A DNA stretch of 64,000 nucleotides. Origin: Streptomyces lomondensis (GTDB taxonomy: Bacteria; Actinomycetota; Actinomycetes; Streptomycetales; Streptomycetaceae). How positions within the stretch are numbered: position 1 is the stretch's first letter; each line of letters starts with the position of its first letter. Location: the NCBI RefSeq assembly GCF_014651035.1, contig NZ_BMWC01000010.1, positions 62,001 to 126,000 of the forward strand. Direction: 5' to 3'. The notes under the pieces are model-generated. The model searched no databases. It saw nothing but the letters and a program-made list of their open reading frames with translations, and had not been told where the DNA came from. Both the position numbers and the translations under genes were made by a program. Shown here piece by piece: positions 20,137 to 31,677 of this stretch.

Positions 20137-23129
20137 GCGCGCCCCCGACCCCCACGCTGAACGGAGCGCTGCGGGCACAGCCTCCGTCCCCGGGAGCCCT
20201 GCTGCCCCGCACACCGGCCGCCGGCCACCGGCCAGGCGTGGCCCTCCAACTCGCCCTCACCCTGGCCTGCGCGGGATACGCCGTCGGTTCCGCGCTCGGC
20301 TGGGGCTCGTACGAAGCGGCCCTGATCATGGGCGACTTCGGGCTGAGCGCCGCGGCCGCCACCGCCGCCGTCTCGTGCTTCCTCTACGCCCGCAGCCGCC
20401 GCACCCGCTTTCGATCCGCCTGGCTGCTGTTCGGCCTCTCCTCGGCCATGGCGTCCCTGGGCAACCTGGTCTGGGGGTGGTACGAGGTGGTCCTCGGACT
20501 GCCCGTGCCCAGTCCCAGCTATGCCGACCTGTTCTTCCTCTGCTTCGCGCCGCCCGCGATCGTCGGGCTGCTCGTGCTCGCCAAGCGGCCGGTGACCAAG
20601 GCCGGCTGGGTCTGCCTCGGGCTCGACGCCTGGCTGATCGGCGGCTCGCTGCTCACCCTGGCGTGGAGCCTCGCCCTCGCCCAGGCCGCGAAGTCGGAAG
20701 GCCCGAGCGTGGCACACACCGCGCTGTCGCTGGCGTATCCGCTGCTCGACATCGCGCTGGTCAGCATGGTGCTCGCGCTGCGCTTCCGGCGCTCGGCGGT
20801 GAACCGCTCGGCGGTCAACACCGCCATCGGCGCGCTCGCGCTGACCGTCATGTGCGACGCCCTGTTCACCTCGCCGCTGATGCACCACGACTACCGCTCC
20901 GGCCATCTGCTCGACGCGGGCTGGTTCGCCGGCTCGCTGCTCCTGGCGTACGCCCCCTGGGCCGCGCCCCGCGCACCGGAGACCGACCGGCACGGCACGG
21001 CGGGCCACACCCGCGTGGTGCACGAGCACGTGCCGGGCCAGCGCAGCGGACCGCACCCTCTGCCCCCGCCCGCAGGCGAGCACAGCCGGTACCCGGCCTC
21101 CCGGCCCATCGCCGGCTCCCTCGCCGCCCTCACGCCCTATCTCGCGGCCGCCGTGTGCACCCTGGGGATCCTCTACAACGTCCTAAACGGCCGCAGCGTC
21201 GACCGCGTGGTCCTGCTGACGGGGGGCACGGTCGTGCTCGCGCTCGTCGTACGCCAGGGCATCATGCTGCTCGACAACATCACCCTCACCCAGGAACTGG
21301 CCCAGAAGGAGAACCACTTCCGCTCCCTGGTGCAGGGCTCCAGCGACGTCATCATGATCGCGGCCCCCAGCGGCGTCCTGAGGTACGTCTCCCCGGCCGC
21401 CGCCGGCGTCTACGGCCGCCCGGCGGAGGATCTGGTGGGCACGGAACTGGCCGACCTCATCCACCCGGAGGACCTGGGCTGCGTCGTGCACGAGGTGCGC
21501 AGATTCCTCGCCGCCGACCCGGTCGAGGAACCCACTACCCGCATCGAGTGCCGTTTCCGCTCGGGCGGCGGAGGCTGGCTGAACGTCGAGTCGACCGTCA
21601 ACCGCCACCACGGAGGCCTCATCTTCAACAGCAGGGACGTCACCGAAAGGGTGCGGCTCCAGGCCCAGCTCCAGCACAACGCCGAGCACGACCCGCTCAC
21701 GGACCTGCCCAACCGCGCCCTGTTCACCAAGCGCGTCCAGCACGCGCTGTCGGGCCGCCGCGCCTCCGACCGGGGCGTCGCCCTGCGGAACACGGCCGTG
21801 CTCTTCATCGACCTCGACGGCTTCAAGGCCGTCAACGACACCATCGGACACCAGGCCGGGGACGAGCTGCTCGTCCAGGCCGCCCGTCGGCTCCAGGACT
21901 CGGTCCGGCAGGGCGACACCGCCTCACGGCTGGGCGGCGACGAGTTCGCCGCCCTGATCGTCGGGGACAACACCCGCGACCGGGACGCCCGGGAGCGGCA
22001 CATCGTCGAGCTCGCCGACCGCCTCAGGACGACGCTGTCCCAGCCGTACCTCATCGACGGCAACGATGTCCGTGTCAACGCCTCCATCGGCGTGGCCTTC
22101 GCGGAACAGGGCCTCGGCGCGGGCGAGCTGCTGCGCAACGCCGACCTGGCGATGTACCGGGCCAAGGCCGGCGGCAAGGGCCGGGTCGAGCTGTACAAGC
22201 CGCAGATGCAGCAGGACGTCGTACGCAAGGCGGAGCTGGCCACGCGTCTGCGGGCCGCGCTGCACGACGGCGAGTTCGCCCTGCTGCACCAGCCGGTGGT
22301 GTCCCTGGAGGACGGCCGGATCACGGCGGTGGCCGCACAGGCGCGCTGGCGCTCCTCGCAGGGGGTGCTCTTCACCCCGGCGGAGTTCCTGCGCGTGGCC
22401 GAGGACAGCGACAAGACCGCCGAGCTGGGCCGGTGGATGGTCGAGGAGGCCGTCGAACAGGCGGCGGAGCGGCACGCGACCGGGCTGTCCGTGCCGGTCG
22501 TCGTCCGGATGAGCGCCCGCCGGCTGCTGGACAAATCGATGCCGCTCGGCTCGGTCGAGGCGCTGCTCACCCGGCACGGGCTGCCGTCCGGGTCGCTGGT
22601 CATCGAGCTGTCCGACGCCGACCCCAGGGTCTCGCTGGACGAGCTGGAGCGGCGCCTGGGTGCCCTGCGGCGGGTCGGCGTGCGGATCGCGCTCGACGGG
22701 TTCGGCAGCGGCTGCGCCGCGATCACGGCCCTGCGGCGGCTCCCGGTTGACGTCCTGAAGCTGGACCGCGGTCTGGTCGAGGGCGTCGTCGAGTCCGCGC
22801 GCCTGCACAAGATCACCAGCGGGCTGCTGCGCATCGCCACCGACCTCGGGCTGAAGTCCGTGGCCGAGGGGGTCGACCTGCCCGAGCAGGTCGTCGCCCT
22901 GCGCGCGATGGGCTGCACGCACGGCCAGGGCATGGCGTTCTCCGGGCCGCTCGACGAGTACCGGCTGCGCCGGGCGCTCGCCGGCGGCCACTATCCGGTG
23001 CCGCACGGACCGGTCGAGCCGGCGTTCGCGGGCGGTGGCCCGCGGGTGTACAGCTCGGGCGTGTCCGCCGTCATCGGAGGCGGCACGGCCCTCCGCTCAC
23101 ATAATGAGACTCCCGTCCCACCCACTTGA
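20133..23129 (+). CDS. cdgE: PAS-GGDEF-degenerate EAL protein, CdgE type diguanylate cyclase
   Basis: Membrane cyclic-di-GMP signalling protein of 998 residues from this start. About eight to ten membrane helices (residues 30-390) precede a PAS domain (about 392-505, [20 protein letters not shown]), a GGDEF domain with intact GGDEF at 601-605 and a C-terminal EAL-like domain. That last domain has lost its catalytic signature: EAL is replaced by AAQ at 734-736 and DDFGTG by DGFGSG near 855. So it should be a cyclase, with the EAL-like part a sensor or scaffold. The GTG at 20133 has GGAGG five bases upstream. The frame is open back to 19878, but that part crosses a simple repeat. Its position before ilvB matches S. 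coelicolor CdgE (SCO5511, from memory). Confidence 0.85.
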   Translation: MSAPPTPTLNGALRAQPPSPGALLPRTPAAGHRPGVALQLALTLACAGYAVGSALGWGSYEAALIMGDFGLSAAAATAAVSCFLYARSRRTRFRSAWLLFGLSSAMASLGNLVWGWYEVVLGLPVPSPSYADLFFLCFAPPAIVGLLVLAKRPVTKAGWVCLGLDAWLIGGSLLTLAWSLALAQAAKSEGPSVAHTALSLAYPLLDIALVSMVLALRFRRSAVNRSAVNTAIGALALTVMCDALFTSPLMHHDYRSGHLLDAGWFAGSLLLAYAPWAAPRAPETDRHGTAGHTRVVHEHVPGQRSGPHPLPPPAGEHSRYPASRPIAGSLAALTPYLAAAVCTLGILYNVLNGRSVDRVVLLTGGTVVLALVVRQGIMLLDNITLTQELAQKENHFRSLVQGSSDVIMIAAPSGVLRYVSPAAAGVYGRPAEDLVGTELADLIHPEDLGCVVHEVRRFLAADPVEEPTTRIECRFRSGGGGWLNVESTVNRHHGGLIFNSRDVTERVRLQAQLQHNAEHDPLTDLPNRALFTKRVQHALSGRRASDRGVALRNTAVLFIDLDGFKAVNDTIGHQAGDELLVQAARRLQDSVRQGDTASRLGGDEFAALIVGDNTRDRDARERHIVELADRLRTTLSQPYLIDGNDVRVNASIGVAFAEQGLGAGELLRNADLAMYRAKAGGKGRVELYKPQMQQDVVRKAELATRLRAALHDGEFALLHQPVVSLEDGRITAVAAQARWRSSQGVLFTPAEFLRVAEDSDKTAELGRWMVEEAVEQAAERHATGLSVPVVVRMSARRLLDKSMPLGSVEALLTRHGLPSGSLVIELSDADPRVSLDELERRLGALRRVGVRIALDGFGSGCAAITALRRLPVDVLKLDRGLVEGVVESARLHKITSGLLRIATDLGLKSVAEGVDLPEQVVALRAMGCTHGQGMAFSGPLDEYRLRRALAGGHYPVPHGPVEPAFAGGGPRVYSSGVSAVIGGGTALRSHNETPVPPT

Positions 23130-23162
23130 CAGTGAGTGCGTGCCGGGGAGAGGGTCTGTGCC

Positions 23163-23204
23163 ATGCGCACCCGAATTCTCGTACTTGGACAGCGCGTCGG
23201 CTGA
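23163..23204 (+). CDS. ilvB leader peptide
   Basis: A 13-residue peptide, [13 protein letters not shown], preceded by GGAGAGGG at 23147-23154. The consecutive Ile-Leu-Val-Leu codons are the regulatory residues expected for attenuation by branched-chain aminoacyl-tRNA. It sits 40 bases before a terminator and about 160 bases before ilvB. Confidence 0.8.
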   Translation: MRTRILVLGQRVG

Positions 23205-23278
23205 CGCTGAGCCTCGACCGCTCAGCGACTCCACCCGGCGCGCTCCCCTCGCTTGCCTTATGGCACGAGGGGTTTTTT
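23205..23278 (+). promoter_or_regulatory. ilvB transcription attenuator
   Basis: Downstream of the leader peptide, CGCTGAG (23205-23211) can pair with CTCAGCG (23221-23227). The terminator follows: CCCCTCG (23245-23251) pairs with CGAGGGG (23266-23272), with an inner TGCC/GGCA stem, then six T residues at 23273-23278. The CCTCG in the first hairpin loop could compete for the CGAGG arm of the terminator. Ribosome stalling at the Ile-Leu-Val codons would then favour read-through into ilvB. A CATAAT at 23100-23105, inside the end of cdgE, may be the -10 of the promoter. Confidence 0.78.
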
Positions 23279-23362
23279 GTTGCACAGGCGCCTTCCGTGC
23301 AACAGCCGAAAATCGCACAAACCTCGCAAAAAACCCCCTCAGTATCTGAGAAGAGAATGCCG

Positions 23363-25210
23363 ATGACCGAGCAGGCCACCGGGGCCCACCACCCGCAGCC
23401 CCGGCCCCGATCCGGAGGACAGCACTCCGCCCCCGAGCAGGTGACGGGCGCGCAGTCCCTCATCCGCTCTCTCGAGGAGGTCGGCGCCGACACGGTATTC
23501 GGCATTCCCGGCGGTGCGATCCTCCCGGCCTACGACCCGCTGATGGACTCCACCCGGGTGCGCCACGTCCTGGTCCGCCACGAGCAGGGCGCCGGGCACG
23601 CCGCCACCGGCTACGCGCAGGCCACCGGCAAGGTCGGCGTCTGCATGGCCACCTCCGGACCCGGCGCCACCAACCTGGTCACCCCGATCGCCGACGCGCA
23701 CATGGACTCCGTGCCGCTGGTCGCGATCACCGGCCAGGTGGCGTCCAAGGCGATCGGCACGGACGCCTTCCAGGAGGCGGACATCGTTGGCATCACCATG
23801 CCGATCACCAAGCACAACTTCCTCGTCACCAAGGCCGAGGACATCCCGCGGGTCATCGCGCAGGCGTTCCACATCGCCTCCACCGGCCGCCCCGGCCCGG
23901 TCCTGGTCGACATCGCCAAGGACGCCCTCCAGGCGAAGACGACCTTCTCCTGGCCGCCCACCATGGACCTGCCCGGCTACCGCCCGGTGACCAAGCCGCA
24001 CGCCAAGCAGATCCGCGAGGCCGCCAAGCTGATCACCCAGGCCCGCCGGCCCGTGCTGTACGTCGGCGGCGGCGTGCTCAAGGCCAAGGCCACCGCCGAG
24101 CTGAAGGTCCTCGCGGAGCTGACCGGCGCGCCCGTCACCACCACGCTGATGGCGCTCGGCGCGTTCCCCGACAACCACCCGCAGCACCTGGGCATGCCCG
24201 GCATGCACGGCTCGGTGGCCGCCGTCACCGCCCTGCAGAAGGCGGACCTGATCGTCGCCCTCGGCGCCCGCTTCGACGACCGCGTCACCGGCAAGCTGGA
24301 CAGCTTCGCCCCGCTCGCCAAGATCGTCCACGCGGACATCGACCCGGCCGAGATCGGCAAGAACCGCGCCGCCGACGTGCCGATCGTCGGGGACGCCCGC
24401 GAGGTCATCGCCGACCTGATCCAGGCCGTGCAGAAGGAGCACAGCGAGGGCCACCAGGGCGACTACAGCATGTGGTGGAACGACCTGAACCGCTGGCGCG
24501 AGACCTACCCGCTCGGCTACGACCAGCCCGACGACGGCTCGCTCTCCCCGCAGCAGGTCATCGAGCGCATCGGGCAGCTCGCCCCGGAGGGCACGATCTT
24601 CGCCGCGGGCGTCGGCCAGCACCAGATGTGGGCCGCCCACTTCATCGAGTACGACAAGCCGGGCACCTGGCTGAACTCCGGCGGCGCCGGAACCATGGGC
24701 TACGCCGTCCCGGCCGCCATGGGCGCCAAGGCCGGAGCCCCCGAGCGGGCCGTCTGGGCGATCGACGGCGACGGCTGCTTCCAGATGACCAACCAGGAGC
24801 TCACCACCTGCGCCCTGAACAACATCCCGATCAAGGTCGCCGTCATCAACAACGGCGCCCTCGGGATGGTCCGCCAGTGGCAGACCCTCTTCTACAACCA
24901 GCGGTACTCCAACACCGTCCTGCACTCCGGCCCGGACGACGTCAACCCCGAGGCCCGCGGCACCCGCGTCCCCGACTTCGTGAAGCTGTCGGAGGCCATG
25001 GGCTGCTACGCCATCCGCTGCGAGTCCCCGGAGGACCTGGACAAGGTCATCGAGGAGGCGAACTCCATCAACGACCGCCCGGTCGTCGTCGACTTCATCG
25101 TCCACGAGGACGCGATGGTCTGGCCGATGGTCGCCGCCGGCACCTCCAACGACGAGATCATGGCCGCCCGGGACGTCCGCCCCGACTTCGGCGACAACGA
25201 AGACGACTGA
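23363..25210 (+). CDS. ilvB: acetolactate synthase large subunit
   Basis: Catalytic subunit (615 residues) of acetohydroxyacid synthase, a thiamine-diphosphate and FAD enzyme that forms acetolactate or acetohydroxybutyrate, the first common step to valine, leucine and isoleucine. The Pyr domain has [19 protein letters not shown] and the catalytic Glu in [15 protein letters not shown]. The PP domain has the ThDP-binding motif [19 protein letters not shown] ... [12 protein letters not shown]. An ATG lies at 23357, but the one at 23363 sits nine bases after GAGAAG and was chosen. First gene of ilvB-ilvN-ilvC, controlled by the attenuator just upstream. Confidence 0.96.
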   Translation: MTEQATGAHHPQPRPRSGGQHSAPEQVTGAQSLIRSLEEVGADTVFGIPGGAILPAYDPLMDSTRVRHVLVRHEQGAGHAATGYAQATGKVGVCMATSGPGATNLVTPIADAHMDSVPLVAITGQVASKAIGTDAFQEADIVGITMPITKHNFLVTKAEDIPRVIAQAFHIASTGRPGPVLVDIAKDALQAKTTFSWPPTMDLPGYRPVTKPHAKQIREAAKLITQARRPVLYVGGGVLKAKATAELKVLAELTGAPVTTTLMALGAFPDNHPQHLGMPGMHGSVAAVTALQKADLIVALGARFDDRVTGKLDSFAPLAKIVHADIDPAEIGKNRAADVPIVGDAREVIADLIQAVQKEHSEGHQGDYSMWWNDLNRWRETYPLGYDQPDDGSLSPQQVIERIGQLAPEGTIFAAGVGQHQMWAAHFIEYDKPGTWLNSGGAGTMGYAVPAAMGAKAGAPERAVWAIDGDGCFQMTNQELTTCALNNIPIKVAVINNGALGMVRQWQTLFYNQRYSNTVLHSGPDDVNPEARGTRVPDFVKLSEAMGCYAIRCESPEDLDKVIEEANSINDRPVVVDFIVHEDAMVWPMVAAGTSNDEIMAARDVRPDFGDNEDD

Positions 25211-25231
25211 GCGAGAGAGACCGAAGAGATC

Positions 25232-26876
<1,645 letters not shown>

Positions 26877-26889
26877 GCCTCACGGCCAA

Positions 26890-26916
26890 GGGGCCGGAGC
26901 GAGCTGCTCCGGCCCC
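26890..26916 (+). terminator. terminator after ilvC
   Basis: An 11-bp perfect stem (GGGGCCGGAGC at 26890-26900 with its complement at 26906-26916) around a five-base loop, 14 bases after the ilvC stop. Confidence 0.85.
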
Positions 26917-27145
26917 TTCGGTCAACCCGGGGTAACGTCGGAGGTACGGCGTTGTCCATCCCGTCCGTCCACGGACGGGTGATCCTTCCGCAGCGGCGTA
27001 AGACGACGCCCCATGCGCCACTAGACTGCTGCACTACATACGCGTCAGGCCCACAGCGTCGTGCGTCTTCCACGCGGCAAGCACCCCTCCACCGCCTGCG
27101 GCCGTCGGGACGGCCGTCCGCAGCACTGGACTTGTGAGGACTCAC

Positions 27146-28735
27146 GTGAGCTCGAAACCCGTCGTACTCATCGCTGAAGAGCTGTCGCCCGCCACCGTCG
27201 ACGCGCTGGGCCCGGACTTCGAGATCCGGCACTGCAACGGCGCGGACCGCGCCGAGCTGCTCCCCGCCATCGCCGACGTCGACGCGATCCTGATCCGCTC
27301 GGCCACCAAGGTCGACGCCGAGGCGATCGCCGCCGCGAAGAAGCTGAAGGTCGTCGCACGAGCCGGCGTCGGCCTGGACAACGTGGACGTCTCCGCCGCC
27401 ACCAAGGCCGGCGTGATGGTCGTCAACGCCCCCACCTCGAACATCGTGACCGCCGCCGAGCTGGCCTGCGGTCTGCTCCTCGCCACCGCCCGGAACATTC
27501 CGCAGGCCAACGCCGCGCTGAAGAACGGCGAGTGGAAGCGCAGCAAGTACACGGGTGTGGAGCTCGCCGAGAAGACCCTGGGTGTCGTGGGTCTGGGCCG
27601 CATCGGCGCGCTCGTCGCGCAGCGCATGTCCGCCTTCGGCATGAAGGTCGTAGCCTACGACCCGTACGTGCAGCCGGCCCGGGCCGCGCAGATGGGCGTC
27701 AAGGTCCTGTCGCTGGACGAGCTGCTGGAGGTCTCCGACTTCATCACCGTCCACCTCCCCAAGACCCCCGAGACCCTCGGCCTGATCGGCGACGAGGCGC
27801 TGCGCAAGGTCAAGCCGAGCGTGCGCATCGTCAACGCCGCGCGCGGCGGGATCGTCGACGAGGAGGCGCTGTACTCCGCCCTCAAGGAGGGCCGGGTCGC
27901 CGGCGCCGGTCTCGACGTGTACGCGAAGGAGCCGTGCACGGACTCCCCGCTGTTCGAGTTCGACCAGGTCGTGGCCACCCCGCACCTCGGTGCCTCCACG
28001 GACGAGGCGCAGGAGAAGGCCGGTATCGCCGTCGCCCGCTCGGTGCGCCTCGCGCTCGCCGGCGAGCTGGTGCCGGACGCGGTGAACGTGCAGGGCGGTG
28101 TCATCGCCGAGGACGTCAAGCCGGGTCTGCCGCTCGCCGAGCGCCTGGGCCGGATCTTCACGGCGCTCGCCGGTGAGGTCGCGGTCCGTCTGGACGTCGA
28201 GGTGTACGGCGAGATCACCCAGCACGACGTGAAGGTGCTGGAGCTGTCCGCCCTCAAGGGGGTCTTCGAGGACGTCGTCGACGAGACGGTGTCCTACGTC
28301 AACGCCCCGCTGTTCGCCCAGGAGCGCGGTGTCGAGGTGCGTCTGACCACCAGCTCCGAGGCGAGCGAGCACCGCAACGTCGTCACGGTGCGCGGCACCC
28401 TCGCCGACGGCGAGGAGGTGTCGGTCTCCGGCACGCTGGCCGGTCCGAAGCACCTCCAGAAGATCGTCGCCGTCGGGGACTACGACGTCGACCTCGCGCT
28501 CGCCGAGCACATGGTGGTGCTGAAGTACGAGGACCGCCCGGGTGTCGTCGGCACGGTGGGCCGCATCCTCGGCGAGGCGGGCATCAACATCGCCGGCATG
28601 CAGGTGTCGCGTGCGGTCGCCGGCGGCGAGGCGCTGGCCGTGCTGACCGTCGACGACACGGTGACCTCCGGGGTGCTGGCCGAGGTGGCGGCGGAGATCG
28701 GCGCGACCTCCGCTCGTTCGGTGAACCTGGTGTGA
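27146..28735 (+). CDS. serA: D-3-phosphoglycerate dehydrogenase
   Basis: First enzyme of serine biosynthesis (529 residues), NAD-dependent oxidation of 3-phosphoglycerate. The long actinobacterial form: substrate and nucleotide domains (ARAGVGLDNVD, VVGLGRIGALVAQRM, NAARGGIVDEEAL, TPHLGASTDEAQEKAG), an intervening domain, then a C-terminal ACT domain (YEDRPGVVGTVGRILGEAGI) for serine feedback. The GTG at 27146 has GAGGA five bases upstream and was preferred over an in-frame GTG at 27134. A TAGACT at 27022-27027 may be the -10. The 269 bases before it hold the ilvC terminator and nothing else recognisable. Confidence 0.96.
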   Translation: MSSKPVVLIAEELSPATVDALGPDFEIRHCNGADRAELLPAIADVDAILIRSATKVDAEAIAAAKKLKVVARAGVGLDNVDVSAATKAGVMVVNAPTSNIVTAAELACGLLLATARNIPQANAALKNGEWKRSKYTGVELAEKTLGVVGLGRIGALVAQRMSAFGMKVVAYDPYVQPARAAQMGVKVLSLDELLEVSDFITVHLPKTPETLGLIGDEALRKVKPSVRIVNAARGGIVDEEALYSALKEGRVAGAGLDVYAKEPCTDSPLFEFDQVVATPHLGASTDEAQEKAGIAVARSVRLALAGELVPDAVNVQGGVIAEDVKPGLPLAERLGRIFTALAGEVAVRLDVEVYGEITQHDVKVLELSALKGVFEDVVDETVSYVNAPLFAQERGVEVRLTTSSEASEHRNVVTVRGTLADGEEVSVSGTLAGPKHLQKIVAVGDYDVDLALAEHMVVLKYEDRPGVVGTVGRILGEAGINIAGMQVSRAVAGGEALAVLTVDDTVTSGVLAEVAAEIGATSARSVNLV

Positions 28736-28739
28736 CCTT

Positions 28740-28833
28740 CCCGGGGGCTCGGCCCCCGGGCCCCCGTTCGCCCTGAACGGGCTCGTCCTCAAGCGCCGGA
28801 CGGGCTGAGTCGGTCAGCTCGTCCGGCGTTTTT
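28740..28833. repeat. intergenic double-hairpin element (serA terminator)
   Basis: The first hairpin, CCCGGGGGC and its complement around TC, spans 28740-28760. The second has arms at 28794-28808 and 28814-28828 with one wobble pair and is followed by five T residues at 28829-28833. The pattern of a G/C-run hairpin, a linker with CTCGTCCTCAAGCGCCGGAC and a second hairpin is one I associate with a widespread Streptomyces intergenic repeat. The second hairpin lies within the 3' end of the convergent MFS gene. Confidence 0.65.
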
Positions 28834-30345
28834 CGTGCCCGGCTCCTCGGGGCCGGGCACCCGCCGGAGCATGATCGCCGCGAGTGCCGCCGCGCCCAGC
28901 AGCAGGGCCGCGCCCGCGATCGCCGCCGCGTGCATGCCGCTGGTGAAGGCCTCGCGGGCCGCCGTCGCCAGGACGTCCCCCGCGCGTCCCGGCAGTTGCT
29001 CGGCCACGGCCAGGGCGCCGCCCAGCGTCTCGTGGGCGGGGGCCGGGGCGGAGCCGGGGATCTCCTGGCGGTAGACCGCCGTGCCGATCGAGCCCAGCAC
29101 CGCCATGCCCAGCGCCCCGCCGAACTCCGCGCCGGTCTCCATCAGGGAGGAGGCGGTGGACGCCCGTTCCACCGGGGCGGCGCCCATGGCGAGGTCCATG
29201 ATCTGGGTGGTCGCCAGGACGATGCCGCAGGCCAGGACGCCACACGCGGTCAGCAGCAGCCACAGCGACCCGGTGCCGGCGAGCGCCAGCAGGACATAGC
29301 CGCCCGCGGCGATGGTGAAGCCCGCCGCGACGACGGTGGCGCGGGAGACGCCCTTCGCGACCAGTCGGGTGCCGAGCGGGGCCGCCAGGCCGATCGGCAC
29401 CGACGGGAGCAGTGCCCACAGGGCCGCCTCCAGCGCGCTCTTGCCGGCCACCGACTGGATGTACTGGGTCGTGAAGTACGCCGAGCCCATCATCGCGAAC
29501 AGGGAGAGCAGGTTCAGCACGACCGCGGGCCCGAACCCCCGGCGGCGGAACAGCGCGGGCGGGATCATGGGCGAGGCGGCGGTGCGCTGGCGGTGGACGA
29601 AGAGGGCCGCGAAGAGCAGGCCGACGGTGATCGAGACGACGTAGCGGACGTTCCAGCCGTCCGTCGTGATCTCCTTCAGGCCGTAGATCACCGGGAGCAC
29701 CGCGGCCATCGACAGCGGCACGCTCAGCCGGTCGAAGCGGCCGGGGGAGGGGTTGCGCGACTCGGGCAGCAGGATCGGGCCGAGGACCAGAAGCAGCGCC
29801 ATCGCGGGCAGGTTGACCAGGAAGACCGAGCCCCACCAGAAGTACTCGACGAGCAGGCCGCTCATCACCGAGCCGAGCGCGACGCCGCCCGTCATCACAC
29901 CGGACCACAGGGCGATCGCCTTCGCGCGCTGCGCGGGGTCGGTGAACATCGTGCGGACCAGCGCCAGCGTCGACGGCATCAGCGTCGCGCCGCCGATGCC
30001 CAGCACCGCGCGGGCCGCGATCAGGGCCTCGGCGCTGTGGGCGTACGCCGCGGCCAGTGAGGCGGCACCGAAGGCGGCGGCGCCGATCAGCAGGAGCCGG
30101 CGGCGGCCGATCCGGTCGCCGACCGCGCCCATCGTCATCAGCAGGCCGGCCAGGACGAAGCCGTAGATGTCGAAGATCCACAGTTGCTGGGTGCCGGTGG
30201 GCTCCAGGTCGGCGCTGATCTCGGGGACCGCGAAGTAGAGGACCGAGACGTCCATCGAGACCAGCAGCAGCGGGAGCATCAGCACGCCGAGAGCCGTCCA
30301 TTCACGGCGGCCGGCGAGCGAAGGAGGGTGCGGTGTCGTCGTCAT
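28789..30345 (-). CDS. MFS drug exporter, DHA2 (QacA/EmrB) family
   Basis: A 518-residue, 14-helix major facilitator exporter. Helix 1 is ALGVLMLPLLLVSMDVSVLY. The motif A loop is GAVGDRIGRRRLLL, and motif C-like sequence follows in GIGGATLMPSTLALV. Probably a proton-driven multidrug exporter. It is divergent from a TetR gene with a large palindromic operator between them, so repression lifted by a drug ligand is likely. Its C-terminal codons lie within the serA terminator region. ATG start at 30345 with GGAGG upstream. Confidence 0.9.
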   Translation of the reverse strand: MTTTPHPPSLAGRREWTALGVLMLPLLLVSMDVSVLYFAVPEISADLEPTGTQQLWIFDIYGFVLAGLLMTMGAVGDRIGRRRLLLIGAAAFGAASLAAAYAHSAEALIAARAVLGIGGATLMPSTLALVRTMFTDPAQRAKAIALWSGVMTGGVALGSVMSGLLVEYFWWGSVFLVNLPAMALLLVLGPILLPESRNPSPGRFDRLSVPLSMAAVLPVIYGLKEITTDGWNVRYVVSITVGLLFAALFVHRQRTAASPMIPPALFRRRGFGPAVVLNLLSLFAMMGSAYFTTQYIQSVAGKSALEAALWALLPSVPIGLAAPLGTRLVAKGVSRATVVAAGFTIAAGGYVLLALAGTGSLWLLLTACGVLACGIVLATTQIMDLAMGAAPVERASTASSLMETGAEFGGALGMAVLGSIGTAVYRQEIPGSAPAPAHETLGGALAVAEQLPGRAGDVLATAAREAFTSGMHAAAIAGAALLLGAAALAAIMLRRVPGPEEPGTKNAGRADRLSPSGA

Positions 30346-30359
30346 GGGCAGGACTGTAC

Positions 30360-30402
30360 GAGCGTCTTAAACGCTTGTCTAGTACGGTCGTTTAAGACGC
30401 TC
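30360..30402. promoter_or_regulatory. TetR operator between the MFS and TetR genes
   Basis: GAGCGTCTTAAACG at 30360-30373 is repeated as a perfect inverted copy at 30389-30402, separated by 15 bases. Each half is itself roughly symmetric around CTTAA, so two repressor dimers could bind. It begins 14 bases from the MFS start codon and ends 29 bases before the TetR start. Confidence 0.75.
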
Positions 30403-30431
30403 GTCTGGATGCTGGAGTAGGGTGAGGCGGC

Positions 30432-31010
30432 ATGGGACACCGTGAGGATCTGCTGGCGGGCGCCAAGCGCTGCCTGCTGGCGAAGGGCTTCCTGCGTACG
30501 ACCGCGCGCGACATCGTCAAGGAGTCGGGGACCAACCTGGCGTCGATCGGCTACCACTACGGATCGAAGGACGCGTTGCTGGCGCAGGCGTACGTCGAGA
30601 TGGTGGAGGGGATGTCCGACGCCTTCGAAGGGAGCGGCGAGCTGCGGGGGGAGCCGGGGTCGCCGGAGCGGTTCGCCGAGGTGTGGGCGAACATCATCGG
30701 CACCATGCGGGAGCCCGGCTCGCTGTGGCGGCTCAGCATGGAGATCGTGGCCATGGGCGACCAGCTGCCGGAGGTGCGCGAGCATCTCGCACGGGCCCAG
30801 CGGGAAGGGGCGCGCGGCATCGTCACGCTCTTCCACGGCGGGCACGAGGACGACGTCCCCGAGGAGGACGTGGACACCCTCGGCTACTTCTATCTGACCC
30901 TGATGATGGGCCTCATGGCGCAGTGGACCATCGACCCCAAGAGCGCGCCCGAGGCCGGCCAGCTCGCCGAGGGGCTCCGCAAGGTGATCGACGCCGCTAC
31001 CCGGACGTGA
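30432..31010 (+). CDS. TetR-family transcriptional repressor
   Basis: A 192-residue one-domain regulator. The N-terminal helix-turn-helix reads FLRTTARDIVKESGTNLASI followed by GYHYGSKDALLAQAY, the classic TetR signature. The rest is the variable ligand domain. It probably represses the divergent MFS exporter and itself through the operator at 30360-30402. Its 3' end overlaps the convergent ABC ATPase gene by 14 bases. Confidence 0.88.
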   Translation: MGHREDLLAGAKRCLLAKGFLRTTARDIVKESGTNLASIGYHYGSKDALLAQAYVEMVEGMSDAFEGSGELRGEPGSPERFAEVWANIIGTMREPGSLWRLSMEIVAMGDQLPEVREHLARAQREGARGIVTLFHGGHEDDVPEEDVDTLGYFYLTLMMGLMAQWTIDPKSAPEAGQLAEGLRKVIDAATRT

Positions 31011-31677
31011 CGCGCCCCTCGCGCATCTCGATCACCCGGTCCGCGACGTGCCGGACGACCGCCCGGTCGTGGCAGATGAACAGGTAGCCGAGGCCCAGGT
31101 CGTCCTGGAGGTCGGCGAGCAGGTTCAGCACGCCCGCGCGCACCGACGGGTCGAGCGACGACACCGGCTCGTCCAGGACCAGCAGGCGCGGGTCGGAGGC
31201 CAGGGCGCGGGCGATGCCGGCGCGCTGGCACTGGCCGCCGGAGAGCTCGTGCGGCCGGCGGTCGCCGTACGCGGGGTCGAGGCCGACGCGGTCGAGGAGT
31301 TCGGCGACGCGGGCCGGACCCTTCTCCGGGTCCCAGCGGCCCTGGACCTTCAGGGGCTCGGCGATGGCGTCCCGGATGCGGTGGCGGGGGCTGAGCGAGC
31401 CGTACGGGTCCTGGAAGACGGGCTGCATACGGGGCCGCAGCGGGCGCAGCTCGGGTTCCGGGAGGGTCGTCAACTCCCGGCCTTCGAAACGGACTTCGCC
31501 GCTGTCCGGGCGGCGCAGCTGGAGCACCGCGAGGGCCGTGGAGGACTTGCCGCAGCCGGACGGGCCGTTCAGGGCGAGGGTCTCGCCGGCGGCCAGGGAG
31601 AACGAGACGCCGTCCACGGCGGTGACCTGTCCGTAGCGGACGACCAGGTCGCGGACGTCGAGCAGGGGATCACTCAT
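30997..31677 (-). CDS. peptide/metal-type ABC transporter ATPase (DppF/NikE-like)
   Basis: A 226-residue ATP-binding subunit. It has Walker A (LNGPSGCGKSSTALAVL), Q-loop region PVFQDPYGSLSPRH, signature LSGGQCQRAGIARAL and Walker B LLVLDEPVSSLD. It is shorter than usual for this class because it lacks the C-terminal oligopeptide-binding extension. The ATG start overlaps the preceding ATPase stop by ATGA. Last gene of the four-gene import operon. Confidence 0.88.
   Translation of the reverse strand: MSDPLLDVRDLVVRYGQVTAVDGVSFSLAAGETLALNGPSGCGKSSTALAVLQLRRPDSGEVRFEGRELTTLPEPELRPLRPRMQPVFQDPYGSLSPRHRIRDAIAEPLKVQGRWDPEKGPARVAELLDRVGLDPAYGDRRPHELSGGQCQRAGIARALASDPRLLVLDEPVSSLDPSVRAGVLNLLADLQDDLGLGYLFICHDRAVVRHVADRVIEMREGRVTSG

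Noticed and set aside
19906-20214. Minus-strand frame with a Val/Ala/Gly hydrophobic stretch upstream of cdgE
   Set aside because: The hydrophobic run is the complement of the CAC-rich repeat. There is no ribosome binding site and no other gene feature.
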